A stretch of DNA of 64,000 bases from Rhizobium mongolense subsp. loessense (GTDB lineage: Bacteria; Pseudomonadota; Alphaproteobacteria; Rhizobiales; Rhizobiaceae), in NCBI RefSeq assembly GCF_900099775.1, contig NZ_FMTM01000001.1, positions 1,116,001-1,180,000 on the forward strand, written 5' to 3'. The translations under genes were made by a program, and so were the position numbers. The notes under the pieces were generated by a model, which was not told the DNA's origin, did not search any database, and saw only the letters and a list, made by a program, of their open reading frames with translations. Below, piece after piece: positions 37,288 through 46,308 of the stretch (position 1 is its first letter; each line of letters starts with the position of its first letter).

Positions 37288-37689
37288 ATGCACGTTACCG
37301 GTGGATGCCATTGCGGCGCGATTGCCTATGAGGCCGAGATCGATCCGGAGCGCGTCAGCATCTGTCATTGCACGGATTGCCAACGGCTGACGGGGACGGC
37401 CTATCGCGTCAGCACGGTTGCGCGACAGGAAGATTTCCGGCTTCTTCGCGGTACGCCGAAAACCTACGTCAAGCAGGGCGAAAGCGGAGCATACAGCCGG
37501 CAATTCTTCTGTCCTGATTGCGGCTCGCATCTCTATCGCATGGGAGAGGACACCGCCTTCGTCGGCATCCGCGTCGGCACGATCAATGAGCGGGCCGAAC
37601 TGCCGCCGCGCAAGCAGATCTGGTGCCGCTCCGCGCTGCCCTGGACCGGCAATATCGAAGCCCTGCCCCGCTTCGAAACAGAAAGTTAG
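37288..37689 (+). CDS. GFA-family zinc protein
   Basis: A 133-residue protein of the glutathione-dependent formaldehyde-activating (GFA/CENP-V) fold with the full set of zinc cysteines: GGCHCGAI (Cys7, Cys9), CHCTDCQRLTG and FFCPDCGSHLY. The family name comes from an enzyme activity in Paracoccus that is doubtful for most members. It follows the S10 peptidase by seven bases, so the two are probably co-transcribed. Confidence 0.88.
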   Translation: MHVTGGCHCGAIAYEAEIDPERVSICHCTDCQRLTGTAYRVSTVARQEDFRLLRGTPKTYVKQGESGAYSRQFFCPDCGSHLYRMGEDTAFVGIRVGTINERAELPPRKQIWCRSALPWTGNIEALPRFETES

Positions 37690-37726
37690 GGTTGCCTGAA
37701 GCGGGGCCTGACATAGATAGAGCCTC

Positions 37727-38524
37727 ATGTCATACCAGAAGCAGTCTCTCAGCGCCTCGAAACCGGATGCGGTTTCAGGGGAAGACTCTATTCTCGCTGT
37801 TCTCTCCGCCGAGCCGGAAAAATGGGCTCTCTTCATGGATATCGATGGGACCTTGCTCGAGTTGGCCGAGACGCCCGACGACATCGTCGTTCCACCGTCG
37901 CTGCCGGCAAATCTCGACGCCTTGGCGACAAGGCTCGGAGGTGCGCTGGCCCTCGTGACCGGCCGGGGGCTCGACTATGCCGACCAGCTTTTTTCGCCGT
38001 TCCACTTTCCGATCGCCGGACTTCACGGTGCCGAGCGGCGCGACCCGGACGGACGCCTGCGCAAAGCCGAAGTAACAGCGCAATTCGAGCGGCTGAAGGC
38101 GGATCTCGCCGCCGAGACTGCAGGTTGGGCGGGGGTTCTGATCGAGGATAAGGGAGCAGCGGTCGCCGCACATTATCGGCTTGCCCCGGACAGGGAGCTC
38201 GAACTCGAACCATTGATGGAACAGGCGCTTAGTCGAGCCGGACCGAACTGGACGATCCAGCACGGCAAGATGGTGATCGAAATTCGCCCGGCCAGCGCCG
38301 ACAAGGGCAACGCGGTCGAAGCCTTTCTCGCACATCCGGTCTTTGCCGGAAGACGCGCCATTGCGATCGGGGACGATGTGACCGACGAAGCGATGTTTCG
38401 CACGGTCAACCGGCTTGGCGGCCATTCGATCCGCGTCGGGCCGCTTTCGCCTGCGAGCGAAGCGCGCGGCTCCATCCCTTCTGCCGAAGCTCTGCGCGGC
38501 ATCATCGAGACATTGGCCTCGTGA
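37727..38524 (+). CDS. otsB: trehalose-6-phosphate phosphatase
   Basis: OtsB dephosphorylates trehalose-6-phosphate to trehalose, an osmoprotectant. It is a HAD-family phosphatase of 265 residues: MDIDGTLLEL (Asp38 nucleophile, Asp40), LVTGRGLDY, GLHGAERR, and the late motif AIGDDVTDEAMF with the metal-binding Asp residues. otsA follows after a 44-base gap, so the pair forms the complete OtsBA route. Possibly osmotically induced, but no box is visible. Confidence 0.94.
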   Translation: MSYQKQSLSASKPDAVSGEDSILAVLSAEPEKWALFMDIDGTLLELAETPDDIVVPPSLPANLDALATRLGGALALVTGRGLDYADQLFSPFHFPIAGLHGAERRDPDGRLRKAEVTAQFERLKADLAAETAGWAGVLIEDKGAAVAAHYRLAPDRELELEPLMEQALSRAGPNWTIQHGKMVIEIRPASADKGNAVEAFLAHPVFAGRRAIAIGDDVTDEAMFRTVNRLGGHSIRVGPLSPASEARGSIPSAEALRGIIETLAS

Positions 38525-38568
38525 AGATTTGAGCACCCGACGTATTTTATTGCATGAAAGGAACTGGC

Positions 38569-39942
38569 ATGAGCCGTCTCGTCATTGTTTCCAATCGCGT
38601 GCCCGTTCCCGACAAGGGCGGCATTGCGCCCGCCGGCGGACTGGCCGTCGCCCTGAAGGCAGCCCTTGAAGAGCGCGGCGGCATATGGATGGGCTGGTCG
38701 GGAAAATCGAGCGGCGAACATGAGCCGCAGCCGCTTGCACGGCTGCAGCAAGGCAACATCACCTATGCACTGACGGATCTGACCGATACCGATGTGGAAG
38801 AATACTATCACGGCTTTGCCAACCGCGTTCTCTGGCCGATCTGCCACTACCGTCTGGATCTTGCGGAATACGGCCGCAAGGAGATGGCCGGCTATTTCCG
38901 CGTCAACCGTTTTTTCGCTCATCGGCTGGCGCCGCTGATCGAACCCGATGACCTCATCTGGGTGCACGACTACCACCTGATCCCGCTCGCCGCGGAACTG
39001 CGTCAAATGGGCCTGAAGAACCGCATCGGCTTCTTCCTCCATATTCCATGGCCGCCTGCGGACGTGCTCTTCACAATGCCGGTTCACGAGCAGATCATGC
39101 GCGGCCTCTCGCACTACGATGTTGTCGGCTTTCAGACGGATCACGACCTTGAGAATTTCGCCGGTTGTCTCAGACGGGAAGGCATCGGCGACGAACTCGG
39201 CGAAGGCCGCTACAGCTCCCATGGTCGGACTTTCAAGGGCGGCGCCTATGCGATCAGCATCGAGACTGCAGCCTTTGCCGAATTCGCCCAAAGGGCCGCG
39301 AGCAACAGCATGGTCAAAAAAGCGCGTCTAAGCATCGAGGGCCGCAGCCTGATCATCGGCGTCGACCGCCTGGATTATTCCAAGGGAATCACGCAGCGCA
39401 TCGACGCTTTCGAGCGCTTCATCCTGGCCAATCCGGCACAGCAGGGGCGCGTCACCTATCTGCAGATCACCCCGAAGTCCCGCTCCGAAGTGCCTGAATA
39501 CGAAGCCATGCAACGCACCGTGGCCGAGCAGGCCGGCAGGGTGAACGGCGCTCTTAGCGCCGTCGATTGGGTGCCGATACGCTATATCAACCGATCCGTG
39601 GGACGCCACATTCTTGCGGGGCTCTACCGGCTCGGCAAAGTCGGTTTGGTGACCCCGCTCCGGGACGGGATGAACCTTGTCGCCAAGGAATATGTAGCCG
39701 CGCAAAACCCGGACGATCCGGGCGTGCTCGTGCTTTCGCGCTTCGCCGGTGCTGCCCGCGAGCTGAAAGGCTCCCTGCTGGTCAACCCCTACGACATCGA
39801 GGGTACGGCAAACGCGATGGCGAGGGCGCTCAGCATGCCGCTGGAAGAGCGGAAAGAGCGCTGGCAGATGATGATGGACCATTTGCTGGAACACGATGTG
39901 TCGCGCTGGTGCCGGGACTTTCTCAAAGATCTTGCGCCTTGA
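38569..39942 (+). CDS. otsA: trehalose-6-phosphate synthase
   Basis: OtsA, a GT20 glycosyltransferase, joins UDP-glucose and glucose-6-phosphate. MSRLVIVSNRVPVPDK begins with the substrate loop, and GGLAVALKAALEE, WVHDYHLIPL, GVDRLDYSKGI and PLRDGMNLVAKEYVAAQ are standard. At 457 residues it is full length. The start ATG 38569 follows AAAGGAA; an ATG five codons upstream is rejected. It ends convergently with the LysR gene at 39923, overlapping by 20 bases. Confidence 0.94.
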   Translation: MSRLVIVSNRVPVPDKGGIAPAGGLAVALKAALEERGGIWMGWSGKSSGEHEPQPLARLQQGNITYALTDLTDTDVEEYYHGFANRVLWPICHYRLDLAEYGRKEMAGYFRVNRFFAHRLAPLIEPDDLIWVHDYHLIPLAAELRQMGLKNRIGFFLHIPWPPADVLFTMPVHEQIMRGLSHYDVVGFQTDHDLENFAGCLRREGIGDELGEGRYSSHGRTFKGGAYAISIETAAFAEFAQRAASNSMVKKARLSIEGRSLIIGVDRLDYSKGITQRIDAFERFILANPAQQGRVTYLQITPKSRSEVPEYEAMQRTVAEQAGRVNGALSAVDWVPIRYINRSVGRHILAGLYRLGKVGLVTPLRDGMNLVAKEYVAAQNPDDPGVLVLSRFAGAARELKGSLLVNPYDIEGTANAMARALSMPLEERKERWQMMMDHLLEHDVSRWCRDFLKDLAP

Positions 39943-40843
39943 GCGCGTCTATGCCGGCCTCGGAGATCAGCCAGGCGGCAAGCCGATCAGTCTCCGCACT
40001 CTGCGCTTTCGGCGGCAAAAGCCAGTAGCCGCGGTCCGTGGCCTCCAACATCGGCCCGGCTGTAACCAGCATACGCGACGAGAGCAGCGAATCGACCAGA
40101 CCCATCCAGCCGATCGCCAGCCCCTGCTCGCCGATCGCCGCCTGGACGACAAGCGAATATGTGTTGAAACTGAGCTCGCCCTGCCCTACGGCCGCATCAC
40201 GATTGATGCCGAGCTCGGCGAGGTAGCTCTTCCAATCGAACCACGGCGACGGTGCGCGCGTATCGAGATGCAGAAGACGCGCGCTGGCAATCTCGAACGG
40301 ATCGAAAAAGGGGCCGTTTCGATCCAGAAAGCCTTGGGTGCAAATCGGGACGACCCTTTCTGGCAGAAGGAGCGTCGCGTTGCTGCCGAATTCCTGCCGC
40401 GTTCCGAAGACGACGGCAATGTCGCCATCCGGCGGGCCGTGCTCCATGCGCTGTGTCGCGACGATCTGGATGTCCATTTCGGGATAAAGCAGGCGGAAGC
40501 TATGCATACGTGGGATCAGCCAGAGCGATGAGAAGGCGTAATCCGTCCTCAGCCTGATCGCCGGACGTTCGGATTGGCTGCGGAAACTGCGCACCAGCAT
40601 GTCGATATCGTCAACCGCGCGAGAAGTAACGTCGAAAAGCCTGCGGCCCTCCGCTGTCAATTCGACACCGCGGTGCTGTCGCTGAAGGAGGCTGACGCCC
40701 AGGTGCTCTTCCAGGCGGCGGATCTGATAGCTGACAGCAGGCTGGGTCAGGCCGAGCGTTCCGGCCGCAGACGAGAGACTGCCCATTTTCCCCACCGCGG
40801 CAAATACGCGAACCCATCCAAGGTCAATTGGTCGCTCTGCCAT
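39923..40843 (-). CDS. LysR-family regulator of choline-sulfate use
   Basis: A 306-residue LysR protein: helix-turn-helix VRVFAAVGKMGSLSSAAGTL and LTQPAVSYQIRRLEEHLG. The effector region includes DYAFSSLWLIPRMHSF. It is divergent from a choX remnant and betC. That arrangement matches the regulator type named for choline sulfate utilization, so it most likely activates or represses betC in response to choline sulfate or choline. No site for it is resolved in the gap. Confidence 0.8.
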   Translation of the reverse strand: MAERPIDLGWVRVFAAVGKMGSLSSAAGTLGLTQPAVSYQIRRLEEHLGVSLLQRQHRGVELTAEGRRLFDVTSRAVDDIDMLVRSFRSQSERPAIRLRTDYAFSSLWLIPRMHSFRLLYPEMDIQIVATQRMEHGPPDGDIAVVFGTRQEFGSNATLLLPERVVPICTQGFLDRNGPFFDPFEIASARLLHLDTRAPSPWFDWKSYLAELGINRDAAVGQGELSFNTYSLVVQAAIGEQGLAIGWMGLVDSLLSSRMLVTAGPMLEATDRGYWLLPPKAQSAETDRLAAWLISEAGIDALKAQDL

Positions 40844-40954
40844 AAGAAATCCTTTGATTACCTATTGAAAAAAGCCAGCTTCACAAGGGGAACTAACCTG
40901 GTGTTCAATAAATTGCTCGAATAACAGGGGAACCGCAATGGAAAGAATTCGCCC

Positions 40955-41119
40955 ATGAACCGGTTCGCTGCCAGCCTCCTCTTCTCTCTCCTTGCTGGTG
41001 CCGCTCCAGCTGCATGGCTGAAGGCAAATCCAAAGACCATCGATCCGTGGCTCCTTGGCGTCACCACGCTTACGGGGAAGCCTGCTGCTGATGCCGTGAA
41101 AAGCTCGCTCGGTCTCTAA
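40955..41119 (+). pseudogene. collapsed choline ABC transporter substrate-binding gene (choX remnant)
   Basis: The frame joins an N-terminal signal-like stretch (MNRFAASLLFSLLAGAAPAA) directly to what looks like the last residues of a choline-binding protein (WLKANPKTIDPWLLGVTTL, then GKPAADAVKSSLGL). Only 54 residues remain, against about 310 in ChoX, because the middle is deleted in frame. It cannot bind substrate. It stands between the LysR regulator and betC, where choX is found in some relatives. The junction is plain in the sequence; the identity of the tail is from memory of the family. Confidence 0.6.
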
Positions 41120-41139
41120 TTTCCAAGGATAAACACCAC

Positions 41140-42654
41140 ATGGCGCGCCCGAATATCCTCATTCTCATGGTCGACCAGTTCAACGGAACGCTGTTTCCGG
41201 ACGGACCGGCCGAATTTCTTCACGCGCCGCATCTGAAGGCATTGGCGGAGCGTTCCGTGCGTTTCGCCAACACCTATACGGCAAGCCCGCTCTGCGCTCC
41301 GGCGCGAGCCTCCTTCATGTCGGGCCAACTCCCCAGCCGGACACGCGTCTATGACAATGCCGCCGAATTTGCCTCCGATATCCCGACTTACGCGCACCAT
41401 CTGCGGGCCGCCGGATATCAGACAGCGCTTTCCGGCAAGATGCATTTCGTCGGGCCAGATCAACTTCACGGCTTCGAGGAGCGGCTGACGACCGATATCT
41501 ATCCCGCCGATTTCGGCTGGACGCCCGACTATACGAAACCCGGAGAGCGCATCGACTGGTGGTATCACAACCTCGGTTCGGTCACCGGCGCCGGCGTCGC
41601 CGAAATCACCAACCAGATGGAATATGACGACGAGGTCGCCTACCACGCGACCCGCAAACTCTACGATCTTTCGCGCCGGCAGGACGAGCGTCCATGGTGT
41701 CTGACCGTCAGCTTCACGCACCCGCATGACCCTTACGTGGCACGGCGGAAATTTTTTGATCTCTACGAAGACTGCCCGGCGCTCGACCCCGAGATCGGAC
41801 CAATCCCGTTCGATGAGCTCGATCCGCATTCGCAGCGCCTGCTCAAGGCCTGCGACTACAAGGCTTTCGACATTACGCCCGAACACATCCGCCGGGCGCG
41901 CAGGGGCTACTTCGCGAGTATCTCTTATGTGGACGAGAAAATCGGTGAGATTCTCGACGTGCTCGAGCGCGGACGGATGGCGGATAACACCATCATCCTG
42001 TTTGTCTCCGACCACGGTGACATGCTCGGCGAACGCGGGCTGTGGTTCAAGATGTGCTTCTTCGACGGTTCGGCGCGGGTACCGCTGATGATTGCCGCAC
42101 CCGGCTGGAAGGCAGCGCGAATCGATCAGCCGGTTTCAACGCTGGACGTGACGCCAACGCTGGCGGGACTTGCCGGTCTCGACATAAGTTCGCTCAAGAA
42201 ATGGACCGACGGCGAGGATCTGGCCCCCCTCGCCACGGGCACCGGCAGTCGCGGCCCGGTGCCGATGGAATATGCTGCGGAAGGCTCGATCGCGCCGCTC
42301 GTCTGCCTGCGCGACAGGCGCTACAAGCTGTCGCTCTGCGAAAAAGACCCGCCGATGCTCTTTGACCTCGATGCCGATCCGCACGAGCTCAAGAACCTTG
42401 CTACGGACCCGGCCCATACCGCGACGCTCACGGCATTGACCCAACAGGCAAATAGGCGCTGGGACCTCGCACACTACGACCAATCCGTGCGGGAAAGTCA
42501 GGCACGCCGCTGGGTCGTTTATGCAGCGCTGCGCAATGGCGCCTATTATCCCTGGGACTACCAGCCGCTGCAAAAGGCCTCGGAACGCTATATGCGCAAC
42601 CACATGGACCTTAACGTTCTGGAAGAGAACCAGCGATATCCGCGCGGGGAGTGA
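41140..42654 (+). CDS. betC: choline-sulfatase
   Basis: BetC hydrolyses choline-O-sulfate to choline and sulfate, supplying choline for glycine-betaine synthesis and sulfur. The 504 residues have the sulfatase start RPNILILMVDQFNG, the formylglycine motif CAPARASFMSG (Cys52 to be converted), KMHFVGPDQLHGFEERL, FTHPHDPY and FVSDHGDMLGE. The C-terminal region reading GAYYPWDYQP is typical of choline sulfatases. It follows a choX remnant and a LysR regulator; betB and betA are not in this window. Confidence 0.94.
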   Translation: MARPNILILMVDQFNGTLFPDGPAEFLHAPHLKALAERSVRFANTYTASPLCAPARASFMSGQLPSRTRVYDNAAEFASDIPTYAHHLRAAGYQTALSGKMHFVGPDQLHGFEERLTTDIYPADFGWTPDYTKPGERIDWWYHNLGSVTGAGVAEITNQMEYDDEVAYHATRKLYDLSRRQDERPWCLTVSFTHPHDPYVARRKFFDLYEDCPALDPEIGPIPFDELDPHSQRLLKACDYKAFDITPEHIRRARRGYFASISYVDEKIGEILDVLERGRMADNTIILFVSDHGDMLGERGLWFKMCFFDGSARVPLMIAAPGWKAARIDQPVSTLDVTPTLAGLAGLDISSLKKWTDGEDLAPLATGTGSRGPVPMEYAAEGSIAPLVCLRDRRYKLSLCEKDPPMLFDLDADPHELKNLATDPAHTATLTALTQQANRRWDLAHYDQSVRESQARRWVVYAALRNGAYYPWDYQPLQKASERYMRNHMDLNVLEENQRYPRGE

Positions 42655-42671
42655 CCCGCGCGGATAATTTT
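42640..42671 (+). terminator. terminator-like hairpin after betC
   Basis: A perfect 9-bp GC-rich stem (42640-42648 with 42655-42663; six-base loop) contains the betC stop codon in its loop and is followed by ATAATTTTG. The T run is weak, but it probably ends betC transcription before the convergent GST gene. Confidence 0.55.
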
Positions 42672-42679
42672 GCAAGGCA

Positions 42680-43387
42680 TCAGGCTGCGTTTTTCAGATA
42701 GCCGAGCGCTTCCTCTAGCGTGACATGGCCACGAAAGCCACCTGTGCTTTCAGCCGGTTCTTCGTGTTCGATCGCCAGGGCAAAGCGCACTGCTGAATTT
42801 TCCTGCAGCCTTTCATAGAGGCTGTTGAGTGCCGGGAATTGCTTGCGATCCACGACATTATGGAAGTCGTTCCAGCGTGCGATGCCGGCGAAATATGCGT
42901 CGGCAAGGCTCGGTCCTTTGCCAAGCAGCCACTTGCGCCCGCCAAGAAGTTGCTCGAGTTCCGTATGGACCTTCTCGACCTTGGCAACGCCATAAGCGGT
43001 CAGCGCCTTCCTGGCATCCGGCTCCAGCTCATGCTCGATCGTGTACCAGAGCGAGCTGAATGCGTTGAAAAAGCTGGTGTTGAGATAGGCGAGCATCTGG
43101 TTCAGCCTATCAAACTCGGCGCTGCCCTGTGCAAAGCCGAGACCGTTGCGGATGTGGCCGGAAGCGATGTGGTTGAGGATTGCCATGCTCTCGCTGATGA
43201 TCCGGCCATCGCCAAGCATGAGCGAAGGTGTTTCGCCGATCGCGTTGATCCGCCCATAGCCTTCGCTCGAGACGACTTCCGGCATCTCGATCCGGCACAA
43301 ACGATAGGGCTCGCCTGACCATTCGAGTGCGACGATGGAGGCAAAAGAGCAGCCTTCCGGCACGCCGTAAAACAAAATCGGAGACAT
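42680..43387 (-). CDS. glutathione S-transferase family protein
   Basis: A 235-residue GST-like protein. The N-terminal thioredoxin-fold half begins MSPILFYGVPEGCSFASIVA, with GETPSLMLGDGRIISESMAI at the glutathione site. The C-terminal helical half includes LLGKGPSLADAYFAGIARW. The ATG at 43387 gives the family start. It is divergent from a LysR gene at 43501 and probably controlled by it. Substrate unknown. Confidence 0.88.
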   Translation of the reverse strand: MSPILFYGVPEGCSFASIVALEWSGEPYRLCRIEMPEVVSSEGYGRINAIGETPSLMLGDGRIISESMAILNHIASGHIRNGLGFAQGSAEFDRLNQMLAYLNTSFFNAFSSLWYTIEHELEPDARKALTAYGVAKVEKVHTELEQLLGGRKWLLGKGPSLADAYFAGIARWNDFHNVVDRKQFPALNSLYERLQENSAVRFALAIEHEEPAESTGGFRGHVTLEEALGYLKNAA

Positions 43388-43500
43388 TCCTCGTTCCTTT
43401 CGAGATTGAACTGAATTCACGATCAGAATATCGTTTTGTGGACGATCGACGAACAGCTGCTCAAAATGCACATCAAAGTCTACAAGTATGGAAGATTGAG

Positions 43501-44397
43501 TTGAACTCCTTTAATCTCAACGATCTCAACCTTTTCGTTCACGCAGTCGAAGGCGGCAGCTTCACGGCCGCTGGACGGCGCCTCGGCGTTCCCAAATCCA
43601 CGGTGAGCAAGCGGGTTGCGGAACTGGAGGCGAAGCTGGGCGCGCGACTGATCCAACGCACCTCGCGCAGCTTTTCACTCACGGATCTGGGACGCGATTT
43701 CTTCGAGCACGCGCAGGCGTCAGTCATCGAAGCGGAGATGGCGGAAAGCATTGTCCGGTCACGCCTCGGCGAGCCGAACGGCACCGTGCGCATCACGGCC
43801 TCGGTGCCGGCTTCGCAGTTCATGCTGGCCGAGCATCTGCCGGACCTGGCGGTCCGATATCCGAAGCTTAAGGTCTTTCTGCATGTCACCGATCGCTTCG
43901 TCGATATCGTACAAGAGGGCTTCGATATTGCATTGCGCAGCCATCAGCTGCCGCTTGCCGATTCAAGCCTCGTGCAGCGTAAATTGGCAGAGCATGAATT
44001 TCTTCTCGTCGCCGCGCCATCCTATGTCGACAGGCACGGGGCTCCACAAAGGCCGGAGGATCTCGTGGCACATGCTGCCGTCATGCCCAGCCTCACCGAG
44101 ACGGCATGGCGGCTTTTCTCCGCCGCAGGGGACGAAACGCTGGTCAAGCCACCGCCGGTGATGGCGGCTGACGAACCTTTCGTCCTTCTGAGGGCCGCGG
44201 CGGCGGGAATGGGAATCACCATTCTTCCGACTTCCGTCTGCCGAGAGGCCATAGAGCAAGGGCGATTGATCCGTATCCTGCCAGAATGGACGGCGGGCAA
44301 CATCACGACAACGGTGCTCCTGCCGCACCGGCGCGGCCAACTGCCATCAGTGCGCGCCGTGGTGGATTTCATAAGCGAGCGGCTGGGGCAGCCGTGA
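43501..44397 (+). CDS. LysR-family regulator, TTG start
   Basis: A 298-residue LysR protein: LNDLNLFVHAVEGGSFTAAG and VPKSTVSKRVAELEAKLGAR form the helix-turn-helix of the large PecT/CrgA-like group. No ATG lies close to the family start; TTG 43501 is the best, with GGAAG before it. An upstream frame from 43327 adds 58 unrelated residues. It is divergent from the GST gene, the likely target. Confidence 0.85.
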   Translation: MNSFNLNDLNLFVHAVEGGSFTAAGRRLGVPKSTVSKRVAELEAKLGARLIQRTSRSFSLTDLGRDFFEHAQASVIEAEMAESIVRSRLGEPNGTVRITASVPASQFMLAEHLPDLAVRYPKLKVFLHVTDRFVDIVQEGFDIALRSHQLPLADSSLVQRKLAEHEFLLVAAPSYVDRHGAPQRPEDLVAHAAVMPSLTETAWRLFSAAGDETLVKPPPVMAADEPFVLLRAAAAGMGITILPTSVCREAIEQGRLIRILPEWTAGNITTTVLLPHRRGQLPSVRAVVDFISERLGQP

Positions 44398-44406
44398 CCC
44401 CTCCGA

Positions 44407-44709
44407 TCATATGTGTGCAAAAAGCCCCTGCTTCAGCGCCGCGATGCGGTCGTCATTGCGCCGATAAAAGATCCATTGCTTTATACGTTTTGCGTGTAGC
44501 AGCTCCGCCTGCACCAATATACGCATATGTTCGCTAAGCGTTGCCGGAGTTATTCCCAGCTTTTCGGCGATGAGCACGGCGCAGACACCGTCGTCCTCTA
44601 GGTCGCCATCCACCTGAGGCGAAAAATGCTTCCGCGGCTCTTTCAACCATTCAAGGATGACGAGGCGTCGTTCATTGGCGAAGGCTTTCAGAATATCTAC
44701 ATCTTGCAT
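44407..44709 (-). CDS. ArsR-family regulator
   Basis: A 100-residue winged-helix repressor (VDILKAFANERRLVILEWL, then LGITPATLSEHMRILVQ). The metal-binding cysteine pair of classic ArsR proteins is absent, although one Cys lies in GVCAVL. It may therefore sense something other than a metal. It is divergent from the threonine-dehydratase gene; a 7-bp dyad (44708-44735) overlaps its start codon. Confidence 0.85.
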   Translation of the reverse strand: MQDVDILKAFANERRLVILEWLKEPRKHFSPQVDGDLEDDGVCAVLIAEKLGITPATLSEHMRILVQAELLHAKRIKQWIFYRRNDDRIAALKQGLFAHI

Positions 44710-44735
44710 TTCGTCATTTTGCCAAGTAACGAAAT
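44708..44735. promoter_or_regulatory. candidate ArsR-type operator
   Basis: The inverted repeat ATTTCGT, 14 bases, ACGAAAT overlaps the ArsR start codon and lies in the 50-base gap shared with the threonine-dehydratase gene. A site here could serve both genes. Confidence 0.35.
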
Positions 44736-44759
44736 ATTGTCAATCCATGGAGAGCCTGC

Positions 44760-45698
44760 ATGCCGATCGCCCTTTCTGCCGAACGCATTGCCGAAATCGA
44801 AGGACTGATCCGCCCACATATCCGTCGCACACCCGTAATGTGCGTCGACATGCAGGATTTCGGCGGAGCGGCCATCAAGGTCGATCTCAAGCTCGAATGC
44901 CTGCAGCATTCCGGCTCCTTCAAGGCACGCGGCGCCTTTTCCCACCTCCTTACGCGGGAGGTGCCTAAAGCCGGCATCGTGGCAGCCTCCGGCGGCAACC
45001 ACGGCGCGGCCGTTGCCTATGCCGCATCGCGGCTTGGCGTGCCGGCTACCATCTTCGTGCCGAGCGTCACCTCGCCTGCCAAGGCTGAGAAAATCCACGC
45101 CTACGGTGCCAATCTGGTCATCGGCGGAGAGCGTTATGCCGATGCGCTCGCGGCGAGCCAGACCCATGAGCGGGCAAGCGGCGCGCTTGCCATACATGCC
45201 TATGACCAGGTGGAGACGCTGCTCGGTCAGGGAACACTCGGCAAGGAGATCGAGGAGGACATGCCGGACATCACCACGTTGCTGGTCGCGGTCGGCGGCG
45301 GCGGATTGGTCGGCGGCATCGCTGCCTGGTTTCGCGGCCGGGTGAAGATCGTGGCCGTGGAATCCGATGGAGCGCCGACCCTCTACGAGGCCTTCAGGGC
45401 GGGTAAACCAATGGATGCTCCGGCAGGTGGCATTGCGGCAGATTCGCTTGCCCCGAAACGGGTTGGTGAACTGATGTTTCCTCTCGCGCAGCAGTTCGTG
45501 CAGCCGCCGGTGCTGGTAACGGACGATGAAATCCGTGCTGCTCAGAACGCCCTATGGGAAGGGGCGAGGGTCGTTGCCGAGCCCGGAGGTGCAGCGGCAT
45601 TCGCAGCCCTGCTTTCCGGTAAATATGTTCCGGAACGGAATGAACGCGTCTGCGTCTTGGTCTGCGGCGCCAACACGGCTGCCGTGAAATTCGACTGA
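44760..45698 (+). CDS. threonine/serine dehydratase family PLP enzyme
   Basis: A 312-residue fold-type II PLP enzyme that should deaminate threonine or serine. The PLP lysine is Lys55 (SGSFKARGAF). The substrate-binding loop ASGGNHGAAVAYAA and the glycine-rich phosphate loop VGGGGLVGG are clear. No ACT regulatory domain is present, so it is the catabolic size. It ends convergently with an Lrp gene, and a RidA gene lies 600 bases on, which would hydrolyse the imine released. Confidence 0.9.
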   Translation: MPIALSAERIAEIEGLIRPHIRRTPVMCVDMQDFGGAAIKVDLKLECLQHSGSFKARGAFSHLLTREVPKAGIVAASGGNHGAAVAYAASRLGVPATIFVPSVTSPAKAEKIHAYGANLVIGGERYADALAASQTHERASGALAIHAYDQVETLLGQGTLGKEIEEDMPDITTLLVAVGGGGLVGGIAAWFRGRVKIVAVESDGAPTLYEAFRAGKPMDAPAGGIAADSLAPKRVGELMFPLAQQFVQPPVLVTDDEIRAAQNALWEGARVVAEPGGAAAFAALLSGKYVPERNERVCVLVCGANTAAVKFD

Positions 45699-46226
45699 CT
45701 ATTCCGACGGCAACGGCACAGAGGGCCACTCGGCCGTGACTTGCGCCTGTACCGGCCGCTCGAGATACGTGGAAAGCGCGACATAGCTGCGCGTGCCGCT
45801 GACGCCCGGCACGGAATGAATCTGGCCGAGGAGAAACTCGAGCGCCTGCGGATTTTCCAACCGCACCTTGAGGATCATGCTGGCATCCCCGGCGACCGAG
45901 TGCATCTCTTCCACCTCCGGAAACCGGCTGATCTGCATCAGCCGTTCGCTCTTGCCCCAACCCGCCGCCTCCACATGCACGAAGGCCAACAGCGGCTTGC
46001 CGACTGCTGTGCCATCAAGCCGGGCGACCACATCCCGGATGACACCGGACCGCTTCAGCCGCTTGACCCGTTCGTGCACCGACGGCGGAGAAAGCCCTAC
46101 CCTGTCTCCCAGTACGGCATAGCTCTGACCCGCATCGGCGGCGAGAGCGGCTAATATCTTTCGGTCGAACGGATCGAGGGAGGCCCTGTGCCGCCGCTTT
46201 TGCCGAATGCCTTCTGTATTTTCCAT
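45699..46226 (-). CDS. Lrp/AsnC-family regulator
   Basis: A 175-residue Lrp-type protein with the N-terminal helix-turn-helix DPFDRKILAALAADAGQSYA and GLSPPSVHERVKRLKRSGVI, then a C-terminal RAM domain (VHVEAAGWGKSER, SVAGDASMILKVRLEN). It is divergent from ridA and convergent with the dehydratase gene, so it probably senses an amino acid and controls ridA. Confidence 0.9.
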   Translation of the reverse strand: MENTEGIRQKRRHRASLDPFDRKILAALAADAGQSYAVLGDRVGLSPPSVHERVKRLKRSGVIRDVVARLDGTAVGKPLLAFVHVEAAGWGKSERLMQISRFPEVEEMHSVAGDASMILKVRLENPQALEFLLGQIHSVPGVSGTRSYVALSTYLERPVQAQVTAEWPSVPLPSE

Positions 46227-46308
46227 CGGTTCCTACTCCTGCACTTTCCAGCCGAACTTTATTCGGCAAAATAGCTGAAAAGCCATATGAAATTCCAGAG
46301 GAGCAGAA

